Positions 8,699 to 16,005 of a stretch of DNA of 64,000 nucleotides are shown here, piece by piece. Source of the DNA: Microbacterium algeriense (GTDB lineage Bacteria; Actinomycetota; Actinomycetes; Actinomycetales; Microbacteriaceae); NCBI RefSeq assembly GCF_008868005.1, contig NZ_WAAO01000003.1, positions 682,001 to 746,000 on the forward strand, written 5' to 3'. How positions within the stretch are numbered: position 1 is the first letter of the stretch; every line of letters starts with the position of its first letter. Below the pieces are notes generated by a model that was not told the origin of the DNA, did not search any database, and worked only from the letters and a program-made list of their open reading frames with translations. The position numbers were made by a program, and so were the translations under genes.

Positions 8699-8753
8699 GT
8701 CGCTATCCGTTTGCGCCCGGCTGATCCGGGTGCATCCGAGCAAGGAGTTTCCG

Positions 8754-10901
8754 ATGAGCCAGCATGACCAGCACCACGAACACACTGCGCATCAGGATCA
8801 CGGCAGCGTGCCGACAACGGAGCATGACCACACGGCGATGAGCCACGACCACGGTGCTCCCCCAGAGCACGCTGGTCACACGAGCCGCGGCGGTCACGGC
8901 GGTCACGGCGGTCACGGCGGTCACGGCGGTCACGGCGATCATGTCGGTCAGTTCCGGCGGTTGTTCTGGATCATGCTGGTCCTCGCGGCCCCTGTGGTTG
9001 GGTTCTCGATGATGTTCTCGATGCTGCTCGGGTACCCATTGCCCGACGCCGCGTGGGTGGGTTGGGTGTCCCCGGTTCTCGGGACCGTGATGTATGTGTG
9101 GGGCGGGGCCCCGTTCCTCACGGGTGCCGTGAGCGAGCTCCGTGCACGCAAGCCCGGGATGATGCTGCTGATCGCCCTTGCGATCACCGTGGCATTCCTG
9201 GCGTCCTGGGGTGCGAGCCTCGGCATGCTGCACCACGAGTTGGATTTCTGGTGGGAGCTGGCGCTGCTGATCGTGATCATGCTGCTTGGTCACTGGATCG
9301 AGATGCGCTCGCTCGCGCAGACGACATCGGCCTTGGATTCCTTAGCGGCGTTGCTGCCTGACGAGGCAGAAAAGGTCGACGGCGATACGACCGTAACGGT
9401 CGCGCCCTCGGACTTGCAGGTAGGCGATGTCGTGGTCGTGCGTCCGGGCGGGCGGGTCCCCGCCGATGGGCGCATCGTTCAGGGATCGGCCAGCATGGAC
9501 GAGTCGATGATCACCGGAGAATCCCGGCCGGTGCGCCGCAGCGATGGCGACCCGGTCATTGCCGGTACCGTCGCCACGGATTCCGGAGTGCGGGTGGAGA
9601 TCACGGCCATCGGTGAGGACACCGCTCTCGCGGGGATTCAGAAGCTGGTCACCGAGGCGCAGAGTTCGTCGTCTCGGGCGCAGCGGCTCGCGGACAAGGC
9701 CGCAGGGTGGCTGTTCTGGTTCGCGCTCGGCGCCGCAGCGATCACCGCGATCGTCTGGACGGTTGTTGGCCTACCCGACGCCGCCGTCATCCGCACCATC
9801 ACGGTGCTGGTGATCGCCTGCCCGCACGCGCTGGGCCTGGCGATCCCGCTGGTCGTGTCGATCGCGACCGAGCGCGCCGCCCGCGGGGGCGTGCTCATCA
9901 AGGATCGTCTCGCGCTGGAGAGCATGCGCACCGTCGACACTGTTCTGTTCGACAAGACGGGCACGCTCACCAAGGGCACCCCCGCGGTGACCGCCATCAA
10001 CCCCGTCACGGGGACCGACGCCGATCAGCTGTTGGCGTGGGCGGCCGCGGCGGAAGCAGACTCCGAGCACCCCCTCGCCCGCGCGATCGTCAACGCGGCA
10101 AAAGAGAAGACGCTCACCGTTCCACGCTCAACCGACTTCGAGTCATCCCCCGCTGTCGGGGTGCGTGCCCGCGTTGACGGACGTGTCGTGCAGGTCGGTG
10201 GCCCGTACATGCTCGAGCAAGAACACGCCGCCGAGCTGCCGGTTGCCGACGAGTGGCGCGGTGAGGGTGCGATCATCCTTCACGTGCTCGTCGACGGTCA
10301 GGTGACGGGCGCGCTGCGCCTCGCGGATGAAATCCGCTCCGAGTCGCGTCACGCGGTCGTTGCGCTTCACGAGCGCGGCGTGCAGGTGGTCATGATCACC
10401 GGTGACGCTGACGCGGTCGCCGCGTCCGTCGCCGGCGAGCTGGGTATCGACCGGTACTTCGCCGGGGTCCGTCCGGAGGACAAAGCCTCCAAGGTGAAAG
10501 AACTGCAAAACGAAGGCCGCAAGGTCGGGATGGTCGGTGACGGCGTGAACGACGCCCCCGCCCTCGCCCAGGCAGACGTAGGGATTGCGATCGGTGCAGG
10601 AACGGACGTTGCGATCGCCTCCGCAGGTGTCATCCTCGCCAGCGACGACCCCCGATCGGTGATCTCCGTGATTGAGCTGTCGCGGGCCAGTTACCGGAAG
10701 ATGAAACAGAACCTCTGGTGGGCCGCCGGGTACAACCTTCTCTCGGTGCCGTTGGCTGCCGGTGCGCTCGCCCCCGTCGGGTTCGTGTTGCCGATGTCGG
10801 TCGGTGCAGTGTTGATGTCACTATCCACGATCGTTGTCGCGCTGAATGCGCAGTTGCTGCGACGGCTGAACCTCAGCCCGGACGCCGTCGTCGACAAGTA
10901 G
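8754..10901 (+). CDS. copB: CopB-type copper-exporting P1B ATPase
   Basis: The product is a 715-residue metal pump. The N-terminal 65 residues are extremely His-rich and have no classical HMA domain. The membrane metal site is Cys-Pro-His (356-358) rather than Cys-Pro-Cys, which marks the CopB (P1B-3) subgroup. The phosphorylation motif Asp400-Lys-Thr-Gly-Thr, the Thr-Gly-Glu-Ser actuator motif, a His-Pro nucleotide site and the Gly-Asp-Gly-Val-Asn-Asp hinge are all present. I chose the ATG at 8754, preceded by AAGGAG; the open frame extends upstream only through the copZ region. It exports copper (or silver) and is probably controlled by CsoR. Confidence 0.95.
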   Translation: MSQHDQHHEHTAHQDHGSVPTTEHDHTAMSHDHGAPPEHAGHTSRGGHGGHGGHGGHGGHGDHVGQFRRLFWIMLVLAAPVVGFSMMFSMLLGYPLPDAAWVGWVSPVLGTVMYVWGGAPFLTGAVSELRARKPGMMLLIALAITVAFLASWGASLGMLHHELDFWWELALLIVIMLLGHWIEMRSLAQTTSALDSLAALLPDEAEKVDGDTTVTVAPSDLQVGDVVVVRPGGRVPADGRIVQGSASMDESMITGESRPVRRSDGDPVIAGTVATDSGVRVEITAIGEDTALAGIQKLVTEAQSSSSRAQRLADKAAGWLFWFALGAAAITAIVWTVVGLPDAAVIRTITVLVIACPHALGLAIPLVVSIATERAARGGVLIKDRLALESMRTVDTVLFDKTGTLTKGTPAVTAINPVTGTDADQLLAWAAAAEADSEHPLARAIVNAAKEKTLTVPRSTDFESSPAVGVRARVDGRVVQVGGPYMLEQEHAAELPVADEWRGEGAIILHVLVDGQVTGALRLADEIRSESRHAVVALHERGVQVVMITGDADAVAASVAGELGIDRYFAGVRPEDKASKVKELQNEGRKVGMVGDGVNDAPALAQADVGIAIGAGTDVAIASAGVILASDDPRSVISVIELSRASYRKMKQNLWWAAGYNLLSVPLAAGALAPVGFVLPMSVGAVLMSLSTIVVALNAQLLRRLNLSPDAVVDK
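8889..8933 (+). repeat. Five tandem 9-bp units inside copB
   Basis: Five perfect tandem copies of GGCGGTCAC encode Gly-Gly-His repeats in the ATPase N-terminus. Because the unit is a multiple of three, copy changes would alter the number of histidines without breaking the frame. Confidence 0.9.
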
Positions 10902-10948
10902 GCGCATGGGCGGCGGCGACGTACCCTGGAAGAAAGGGAGGTGGGACA

Positions 10949-11389
10949 GTGTTGACGACGATCGCACGGCGCGTGCATGACCAGCGCACCCTCACCCGCA
11001 CCCTCCTGACCGTCGTCGCCGTCGCCTTTTCCGTGATCTTCGGGCTTCTGGCGATGCACTCGATGAACACGCACACCATGCCCTCCGGGCACAGCGAAAC
11101 CATCGCGGTCGCACCCGCGCATGCCGACGCTCACCCCGCACACGCCTCAGGCGAAGCTGCAGCGATGGATGAGACGGGCTGTGCGACGTGCTCTGACGAT
11201 CACGGCATGTCGTGGATGGCCTGCGTTCTCGCGCTCCTCATCGCCGTAGTGCTGGTCACCCGGCCGCCCGCCTGGTGGCGCTCACTCACCGAAACCCCTG
11301 GTCCGCTCCTTTCACGTTTTGCGCTTCGCGGCGCGCTGTACCCGCTGCGGCCGCCGTCTCTCACCGTTCTCTGCATCAGTCGCACCTGA
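10949..11389 (+). CDS. Small membrane protein with His/Cys metal-like motifs (DUF6153-like)
   Basis: The 146-residue protein has two predicted membrane helices, at about residues 15-35 and 75-95. The loop between them is rich in His, Met and Ala and holds Cys-Ala-Thr-Cys followed by Asp-Asp-His-Gly-Met-Ser-Trp-Met. The build resembles a family of small actinobacterial membrane proteins found beside DUF305 genes, probably DUF6153, though I am not certain of the name. The GTG at 10949 has GGAGG seven bases upstream. It lies between copB and the DUF305 gene. The His/Met/Cys loop suggests extracytoplasmic copper binding, which is an inference. Confidence 0.75.
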   Translation: MLTTIARRVHDQRTLTRTLLTVVAVAFSVIFGLLAMHSMNTHTMPSGHSETIAVAPAHADAHPAHASGEAAAMDETGCATCSDDHGMSWMACVLALLIAVVLVTRPPAWWRSLTETPGPLLSRFALRGALYPLRPPSLTVLCISRT

Positions 11390-11425
11390 TGGTTGGCATG
11401 CCCGTTCTATGGGCAACGCCCCCTC

Positions 11426-11446
11426 GCCCAGCCTGTCTCGCTGGGC
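11426..11446 (+). terminator. Small hairpin between two copper genes
   Basis: Perfect 7-base arms GCCCAGC and GCTGGGC flank a 7-base loop. There is no T tract, so it may be an attenuating or processing hairpin rather than a full terminator. Confidence 0.35.
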
Positions 11447-11475
11447 ACCATCATCGACTCTTGGAGAGAACCATC

Positions 11476-12072
11476 ATGAAGACCCGTTTTGCGGCGACCG
11501 CCGCACTCACTCTCACTGCTGTGCTCGCCCTTGCCGGCTGCGCTGGAAACACCTCCGGCGGAGGCGATATGCCCGGCATGAATCACGAGAGCAGCAGCTC
11601 CGCCCCGGCGTCGGCGGACGCCAATGACGCCGACATCATGTTCGCCAGCATGATGAAGGAGCACCACGCTCAGGCCATCGAGATGTCTGACATGCTCCTC
11701 AGCAAGGACGGCGTCAACGAGCGCGTCGCCGCCCTCGCGGAAGAGATCAAGGCAGCGCAGGGCCCCGAAATCCAGAAGATGGAGCAGTGGCTCGAAGAGT
11801 GGGGCGCTGATACCTCCAACATGGAAGGCATGGACCACGGCGGCGGCATGATGTCCGACGACGACATGCAGGCCCTCGAAGATGCCACCGGGGCGGACGC
11901 CAGCCGTCTGTTCCTCGAGCAGATGATCGAGCACCACCAGGGTGCCGTCGAAATGGCCCAAGACGAAGTCGACAACGGCCAGAACAGTGACGCGGTCGCC
12001 CTGGCCGAGACGATCATCGAGGCACAGACCACGGAGATCGCCACGATGAAAGACCTCCTCGACACACTCTGA
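11476..12072 (+). CDS. DUF305 lipoprotein
   Basis: The 198-residue protein has a lipoprotein signal with Leu-Ala-Gly-Cys and a Gly/Ser/Met linker, followed by two copies of the ferritin-like DUF305 motif: Met-x2-Glu-His-His-Ala-Gln-Ala-Ile-Glu-Met and later Met-Ile-Glu-His-His-Gln-Gly-Ala-Val-Glu-Met. Between them is a Met/His-rich stretch. DUF305 proteins are very often found with copper resistance genes and probably bind metal outside the cell. The ATG at 11476 follows a GGAGAG site. A strong terminator hairpin comes just after the stop. Confidence 0.93.
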   Translation: MKTRFAATAALTLTAVLALAGCAGNTSGGGDMPGMNHESSSSAPASADANDADIMFASMMKEHHAQAIEMSDMLLSKDGVNERVAALAEEIKAAQGPEIQKMEQWLEEWGADTSNMEGMDHGGGMMSDDDMQALEDATGADASRLFLEQMIEHHQGAVEMAQDEVDNGQNSDAVALAETIIEAQTTEIATMKDLLDTL

Positions 12073-12079
12073 TCTACCT

Positions 12080-12110
12080 TCGGGGGTGCGGCGCTCGCCC
12101 GCACCCCCGA
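12080..12110 (+). terminator. Rho-independent-like terminator after DUF305 gene
   Basis: Twelve-base perfect arms (TCGGGGGTGCGG and its complement) enclose a 7-base loop directly after the DUF305 stop codon. No long T run follows. Confidence 0.65.
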
Positions 12111-12215
12111 ACTGGCCTTCTCGCAGTAACCCACGCCACCGCGCTGGTGCCATGTCGCGACTCTCATTCGCGTACCGCTCGCGCACCTGCATGCATTTCT
12201 TCACGTCGGAGTCTC

Positions 12216-13061
12216 ATGAACCGCCACTCGCCCCTACCCGCTTTCGCGATCGCTCTCGCAGCCGTCGCCCTCACCGGCTGCGCCGTGCCGCAGGCCTCCG
12301 GCACCAACGCGGTCCCCCCCGTTATCCAACACATTCACGGTGTTGCCGCTGACCCCCGCGGTGAGGACCTCTTCATAGCCACCCACGGAGGACTCTTCAC
12401 CCTCACTCCTGAAGGTGCGATCGCCGGTCCCATCGGAGGCCACGATTTCGATGCGATGGGCTTTACCGTCCTCGACGACGCCCTCTTCGCATCCGGTCAC
12501 CCGGGCACACAGACACCCGCAGAGCTCGGCTCCCCGAACCTAGGTGTCATTCGTAGTGACGACTTCGGCGAATCGTGGTCACCGATCGCCCTCACTGGCA
12601 GTACGGACTTCCATGTCCTCACCGCCGGACCAGACGGCACTCTCTACGGGATCGCCTCCGATGGCGTCGATCTGCTCATCAGCACTGACGACGGTCTCGA
12701 ATGGACCCGCGGCGCAACACTTGCCGCGGCAGACCTCGCCGCCACCGGCGACGGTCTCTACGCCGCCGCGGAAGAAGGACTGCTCCTCAGCACCGACAAC
12801 GGCGCCACCTTCACCCCCGTCGCCGACGCCCCGCTGCTCTACACACTCGACGCCAAACCCAATGGCTCGCTCGCAGGAGTCGGAACCGACGGTGCCCTCT
12901 GGTCACAGAACACCGAAGGAACATGGCAACGCCTCGACGCGCTTCAAGGGGCCGCTCAGGCCTTCACCGCGATCGATGACGAACGCTTCATCGTTGTCGA
13001 CGACCGCGGCATCGTCCAGATCACAGCCGACGACACAACCATCCTCGCCCCCGCCCGGTAG
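12216..13061 (+). CDS. BNR/sialidase-like beta-propeller lipoprotein (F510_1955-type)
   Basis: The product has 281 residues with a lipoprotein signal and a Leu-Thr-Gly-Cys lipobox. The rest is built from repeated beta-propeller blades with Asp-box-like turns (Ser-x-Asp-x-Gly-x-x-Trp/Phe patterns such as Ser-Asp-Asp-Phe-Gly-Glu-Ser-Trp and Ser-Thr-Asp-Asn-Gly-Ala-Thr-Phe). This resembles the F510_1955 family, called a glycosyl hydrolase in databases without proven activity, which is common next to DUF305 in actinobacterial copper clusters. A His-Ile-His-Gly-Val motif early in the mature part may bind metal. I chose the ATG at 12216 because the signal peptide begins there. Confidence 0.85.
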   Translation: MNRHSPLPAFAIALAAVALTGCAVPQASGTNAVPPVIQHIHGVAADPRGEDLFIATHGGLFTLTPEGAIAGPIGGHDFDAMGFTVLDDALFASGHPGTQTPAELGSPNLGVIRSDDFGESWSPIALTGSTDFHVLTAGPDGTLYGIASDGVDLLISTDDGLEWTRGATLAAADLAATGDGLYAAAEEGLLLSTDNGATFTPVADAPLLYTLDAKPNGSLAGVGTDGALWSQNTEGTWQRLDALQGAAQAFTAIDDERFIVVDDRGIVQITADDTTILAPAR

Positions 13062-13088
13062 AGAACGCCACCACCAGAACGGCCACCC

Positions 13089-13205
13089 ATGGTCCCCCGC
13101 CGCAATCCCTTCCGACGCATATCCGTCTTCATCGCGTGCGCCACAGTCCTCGCCCTGCTTCTCGCCCTTGCGAGCTTCTACCTCATCGGAGCCATATTCA
13201 GATGA
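13089..13205 (+). CDS. 38-residue single-pass membrane peptide
   Basis: This small frame starts with an ATG at 13089 and encodes a basic N-terminus followed by one hydrophobic helix of about 22 residues. Its stop overlaps the ATG of the next small gene (ATGA), which supports translation. I do not recognise it. It sits in a run of small membrane proteins behind the beta-propeller lipoprotein and may form a small complex with them. Confidence 0.6.
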   Translation: MVPRRNPFRRISVFIACATVLALLLALASFYLIGAIFR

Positions 13206-13495
13206 CCCGCCACCTGCACCCAGCTCGGCACCGTCCACGAGCACACGTTCCCACGCGCACCAGCCACATGTCCCCACAGCGGCGTCACGATCGCCTCGTA
13301 CGTATCGGGGCCTTCCTTCTCCTGGCCGCCGTCGCACTGATCGCAACTCATCTCCTCATCGACACAACCGTTCCAGACCAACGGTCACTCTGGGCATACA
13401 CGCTCGGAAGCTACGAAACAGCGTTCATCCTCGCGATCGTCGGACTGGCGCTCGTGCTGCGTGAACCTCCGGGAGGCGCGGATGAATCTCAATGA
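13202..13495 (+). CDS. Small two-helix membrane protein
   Basis: The product has 97 residues: a basic His/Arg/Pro-rich head of about 40 residues and then two hydrophobic helices separated by a short polar loop. The ATG overlaps the stop of the 38-residue peptide gene. An internal ATG before Ser-Pro-Gln-Arg-Arg is an alternative start. No family is recognised. The following small gene overlaps its end by 14 bases, so the three look like one translationally coupled block. Confidence 0.65.
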   Translation: MTRHLHPARHRPRAHVPTRTSHMSPQRRHDRLVRIGAFLLLAAVALIATHLLIDTTVPDQRSLWAYTLGSYETAFILAIVGLALVLREPPGGADESQ

Positions 13496-13736
13496 CTACT
13501 GGACCAACGCCTTTTGGTCCGTCATCCCCACGATCGCCGTCGTCGCAGCATTCTGGTTCGTCCTGCGGTCCATCATCAGAGCCGACCGCAACGAACGAAA
13601 AGCACACGCCAAGATCGAGCAACAACTCCGCGCGGAACGAAACCATCCTCGCCAACTCGCATCGGCGGACGACGAGCGAGACCCGCTACCTGAACGCCGG
13701 AAACGTCTGCCGAAAGCAGATACCGGCGAACGTTAA
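13482..13736 (+). CDS. Small membrane-anchored protein with charged tail
   Basis: The product has 84 residues: one N-terminal membrane helix (Trp-Ser-Val-Ile-Pro-Thr-Ile-Ala-Val-Val) followed by a long highly charged Arg/Glu/Lys tail. A GGGAGG site lies six bases before the ATG at 13482, which decides this start over the GTG at 13461. The Pro-Thr-Ile plus charged-tail build recalls small lysyl-anchored phage-shock-like or secretion-associated proteins, but no family can be named. It is the last gene of the copper block. Confidence 0.65.
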   Translation: MNLNDYWTNAFWSVIPTIAVVAAFWFVLRSIIRADRNERKAHAKIEQQLRAERNHPRQLASADDERDPLPERRKRLPKADTGER

Positions 13737-13769
13737 CGGCGGGCGCACGATGACGGGCGACGCGAACTC

Positions 13770-13794
13770 GCCGGAAACGATCGTTTTCGGCGGG
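13770..13794 (+). repeat. 25-bp palindromic repeat, copy 1
   Basis: The element begins GCCGGAAACGATCG and ends TTTTCGGCGGG, with the palindromic core ACGATCGT. A second copy with three differences lies at 13917-13941 in the same orientation, and the right half (CGTTAACGGCGGG) also occurs at 13731-13743. Such core-palindrome repeats resemble recombinase attachment or end sequences. Confidence 0.6.
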
Positions 13795-13916
13795 TCGTCT
13801 GCTGCACGCTCCCTCCTGCTGTGCTCACTCGCGTCTTCAGCGGGAGATTTTGGAAAGCGGAGATGGGTCCGAGGCCTCGCTTGCGGCACCACCAGTAGAA
13901 CCGAATGCGAAACCAC

Positions 13917-13941
13917 GCCGCAAACGATCGTGTACGGCGGG
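13917..13941 (+). repeat. 25-bp palindromic repeat, copy 2
   Basis: This copy begins GCCGCAAACGATCG and ends TGTACGGCGGG. It lies 147 bases after copy 1, in direct orientation. The 122 bases between the copies hold no gene I can support. Confidence 0.6.
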
Positions 13942-14060
13942 CGGCACCGAACCGTGAGGTTGCTCAACATTTTCTTGCGAGAGGCGAGGGGAAGTCTGCA
14001 ATGTCGGACATATGAGGGATCGTGGTGACTATGAGCTGACCAGGATCGTGAGGGAACGCT

Positions 14061-14870
14061 ATGACCGGTAACGACGAGCCCGAAGGGCATTCGTCCCCCG
14101 ATGGCGTTCCTACTCTCATCGCGTGGGCAACGGATCAGGCCTGGCTGGCCGAGGCAGACCGCGATCGCGCCGAGGAACGTTTCGACCGGCTCGCTGGAGA
14201 CCGCGAACTCGCGACCGCACTCCAGGCCAGCGGATACCGTGGCCGGAACTACGATCTGTTCGCGAATGAGATCGCGAAGTACGGGTGGGCTGTCATCCGC
14301 GGGTGGATCTACAAAGGGCAGATTCGTGGCGAGGTGAAGCGAAAAGGCTTCGGCGCACTGGAGCCTGAGCCCCGCCCGGGCTCGATGATCGAAGAGGCCG
14401 AGAGCCTGGCGGATGAGACGATCGTGCTCGCCCTCACCGCGTTCCGAGACAAGGTGCTCGTCCCGGGCAAGTGGGACCCCGCCAAGGGAGCTTCCCTGCG
14501 CACGTTCTTCGTGGGCCAGTGCCTTCTGCAGTTCAGCAACGTCTACAAGCGTTGGCGTCGAGAAGAGCTGCGTTCATATGCGGAGCCGCAGGCTCCGCCG
14601 CCCGCAGCGGCCTGGGCCGACGACTTCGAGGAGGGTCCGTCGACGTCGGCTGCTCCCGACGCGAGCGAGGCGGCGCACATCAAGGACGAGCTGCGTCGTG
14701 CATTCGGGAGCATCAAGGACGAGCGTGTCCGCTCAGCCTTTTATCTGAACGTGACGCATGGCTTCACGCACGCGGAGATCGGCGAGAAGCTTGGCATGAC
14801 CGCGAAAGCGGTGGAGTCGGCGATCGCGCGCGCACGTCAGCAAGTACGACAGAACCGGGAGTCCGCATGA
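14061..14870 (+). CDS. ECF-like sigma-70 family sigma factor
   Basis: The 269-residue protein ends in a clear sigma region 4 helix-turn-helix (around residues 225-265, with Thr-His-Ala-Glu-Ile-Gly-Glu-Lys-Leu-Gly-Met-Thr-Ala-Lys-Ala-Val-Glu). The middle part, with Tyr-Gly-Trp-Ala-Val-Ile-Arg-Gly-Trp, is likely a diverged region 2. A disordered Pro/Ala/Asp linker separates them. No anti-sigma gene is adjacent. The next small gene overlaps its stop (ATGA), and a third small protein follows. Sigma factors of this type with short partners are seen on actinobacterial mobile elements, but the target promoters are unknown. Confidence 0.8.
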   Translation: MTGNDEPEGHSSPDGVPTLIAWATDQAWLAEADRDRAEERFDRLAGDRELATALQASGYRGRNYDLFANEIAKYGWAVIRGWIYKGQIRGEVKRKGFGALEPEPRPGSMIEEAESLADETIVLALTAFRDKVLVPGKWDPAKGASLRTFFVGQCLLQFSNVYKRWRREELRSYAEPQAPPPAAAWADDFEEGPSTSAAPDASEAAHIKDELRRAFGSIKDERVRSAFYLNVTHGFTHAEIGEKLGMTAKAVESAIARARQQVRQNRESA

Positions 14871-15031
14871 GCAGTGAATTTCGAGGCAAGATCGAGCGCT
14901 CGTCCTTCGGGACCCAGAACGCGAAGGCGGCACGCCGAACCGTTTCCGCCAACAAAGCGCAGTCGCTCGTCTCGCGATCGATGACGGGCAAGACTCAATC
15001 GAAGCAGTTGAGAGGCCGCGAGGGGAAGTGA
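14867..15031 (+). CDS. 54-residue basic hypothetical protein
   Basis: The product has 54 residues, is rich in Lys, Arg, Ser and Gln, and has no hydrophobic segment. The ATG overlaps the stop of the sigma factor gene, so it is translationally coupled to it. It could be a small nucleic-acid-binding or sigma-modulating partner; the sequence itself does not say. Its pattern of Arg-Ser-Ser-Phe-Gly and Lys-Ala-Ala-Arg-Arg-Thr-Val resembles the style of the repeat protein at 15221, suggesting a functional link. Confidence 0.65.
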   Translation: MSSEFRGKIERSSFGTQNAKAARRTVSANKAQSLVSRSMTGKTQSKQLRGREGK

Positions 15032-15075
15032 CCAGCGGCGGACATATACCGAGATGTCGGGATCACAACGGAAAA

Positions 15076-15103
15076 GAGCCGCCCCGCGGTAACGGGACGG
15101 CTC
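15076..15103 (+). terminator. Hairpin after the 54-residue gene
   Basis: Eleven-base arms (GAGCCGCCCCG and CGGGACGGCTC) with one mismatch enclose a 6-base loop, between the 54-residue gene and the next small gene. No T tract is present. Confidence 0.5.
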
Positions 15104-15220
15104 ACAAGCCCTGAGAAGGTCAGGTCTCATCCAGAGCACTGACTGTACCGGAGTTGGCAGCCGCAGACTAGCGGCGCTCCATCTCATGGCACCCCGGCAC
15201 CAATCAGTGAAGGAGTTCCC

Positions 15221-15427
15221 ATGGGAACCGTTCGTCGCTCTGCATCCACCGGTCGTTTCGTCTCCAAGGCCGCTGCGGCCCGCTGGCCCGGAAAGACCAC
15301 CACCGAACGTGTCGGTTCCGGCACGAGCAACTCGACCACGGTGCACCGCTCCGCGTCGTCGGGCCGGTTCGTCACCGAATCGACCGCCAACCGCAACCCG
15401 GGCGGCACGATCAGCCAGCGCGTCTAA
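15221..15427 (+). CDS. Small protein with two internal repeats
   Basis: The 68-residue product consists of two similar blocks: Arg-Ser-Ala-Ser-Thr-Gly-Arg-Phe-Val-Ser near the start and His-Arg-Ser-Ala-Ser-Ser-Gly-Arg-Phe-Val-Thr near residue 42. Each is followed by an Ala/Asn-Arg-x-Pro-Gly stretch and Thr-x-x-Arg-Val. Short proteins with this motif are widespread in actinobacteria near mobile genes; their function is unknown to me. An AAGGAG site precedes the ATG. A perfect terminator hairpin follows. Confidence 0.75.
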   Translation: MGTVRRSASTGRFVSKAAAARWPGKTTTERVGSGTSNSTTVHRSASSGRFVTESTANRNPGGTISQRV

Positions 15428-15435
15428 TCGAACCT

Positions 15436-15467
15436 GAGGGCCTGCACGTGCACACGTGCAGGCCCTC
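15436..15467 (+). terminator. Strong terminator hairpin
   Basis: Perfect 15-base arms (GAGGGCCTGCACGTG and its complement) sit immediately after the small repeat protein, followed by a T-rich GTTGTGT. It closes the sigma factor cassette. Confidence 0.8.
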
Positions 15468-15499
15468 GTTGTGTAAGTCGAGGGCCTCCAGAACCCCGT

Positions 15500-15703
15500 C
15501 GGTGGCGGTCAGTAGTTCACCTTGTCGATGACGAGGTTCCCGTCGAGCATCTCGTGCGGGACGGGTCCTGCACTGGGGGAGCGGGATGGTCAGTCTCACG
15601 AGGTCGGGGTCCGCAACGGTCTCCGCGGACGCCAAGGCGTGAGCGCCCGGGACGGCAACGCCGACCGGCATCTCAATGTCTGCCGCAGCGCCGGAGCCGG
15701 CAA
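15500..15703 (-). pseudogene. Remnant of a reverse-strand gene
   Basis: Read on the minus strand, this stretch encodes a protein-like sequence (Asn-Ile-Ala-Gly-Ser-Gly-Ala-Ala-Ala-Asp-Ile-Glu-Met-Pro-Val-Gly and onward). With a one-base shift in the C-run near 15575-15581 it continues to Asp-Gly-Asn-Leu-Val-Ile-Asp-Lys-Val-Asn-Tyr and a stop. Third-position G/C bias supports former coding. It has no start and no recognised family. It ends where the putative transposon end begins, as if cut by the insertion. Confidence 0.35.
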
Positions 15704-15935
15704 TGTTCACCGGAAGCCGGCGGCGAGTACTGTTCACCCGAAGGCTAGTGGGGGAGCTTTCCCCTCGTTCGTTCAAGTCTGGCCTTGCGTTGCCTAGACC
15801 TTGCGACGGAAGCCGGTGGAGTCCCGAGTGACATCGGGCGACCAACGATGCGGTTCTCGCTTCACGTCGGGCCACTCGAGATCAGATCGAACGATATCCG
15901 GTCCGCGCCGGTGTGTCGGAAGCCCGTCGAAGCCG
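15704..15935 (+). repeat. Candidate Tn7-like right end with TnsB-site-like repeats
   Basis: Upstream of tnsA the motif CGGAAGCC occurs at 15711, 15807 and 15917, with a variant CCGAAGGC at 15738. The first two copies are both preceded by TGTTCACC (at 15704 and 15731, 27 bases apart). A TGT terminus with several short direct repeats reading inward is how Tn7-type ends look. The matching inverted end was not found in the window, so this is a proposal. Confidence 0.45.
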
Positions 15936-16005
15936 ACCGGGCTGATCCTGGGCGCAGGCGACGAAGATGTGCCTACCGGCACTCCGCCTCCCTCCGGGAG
16001 TGATG

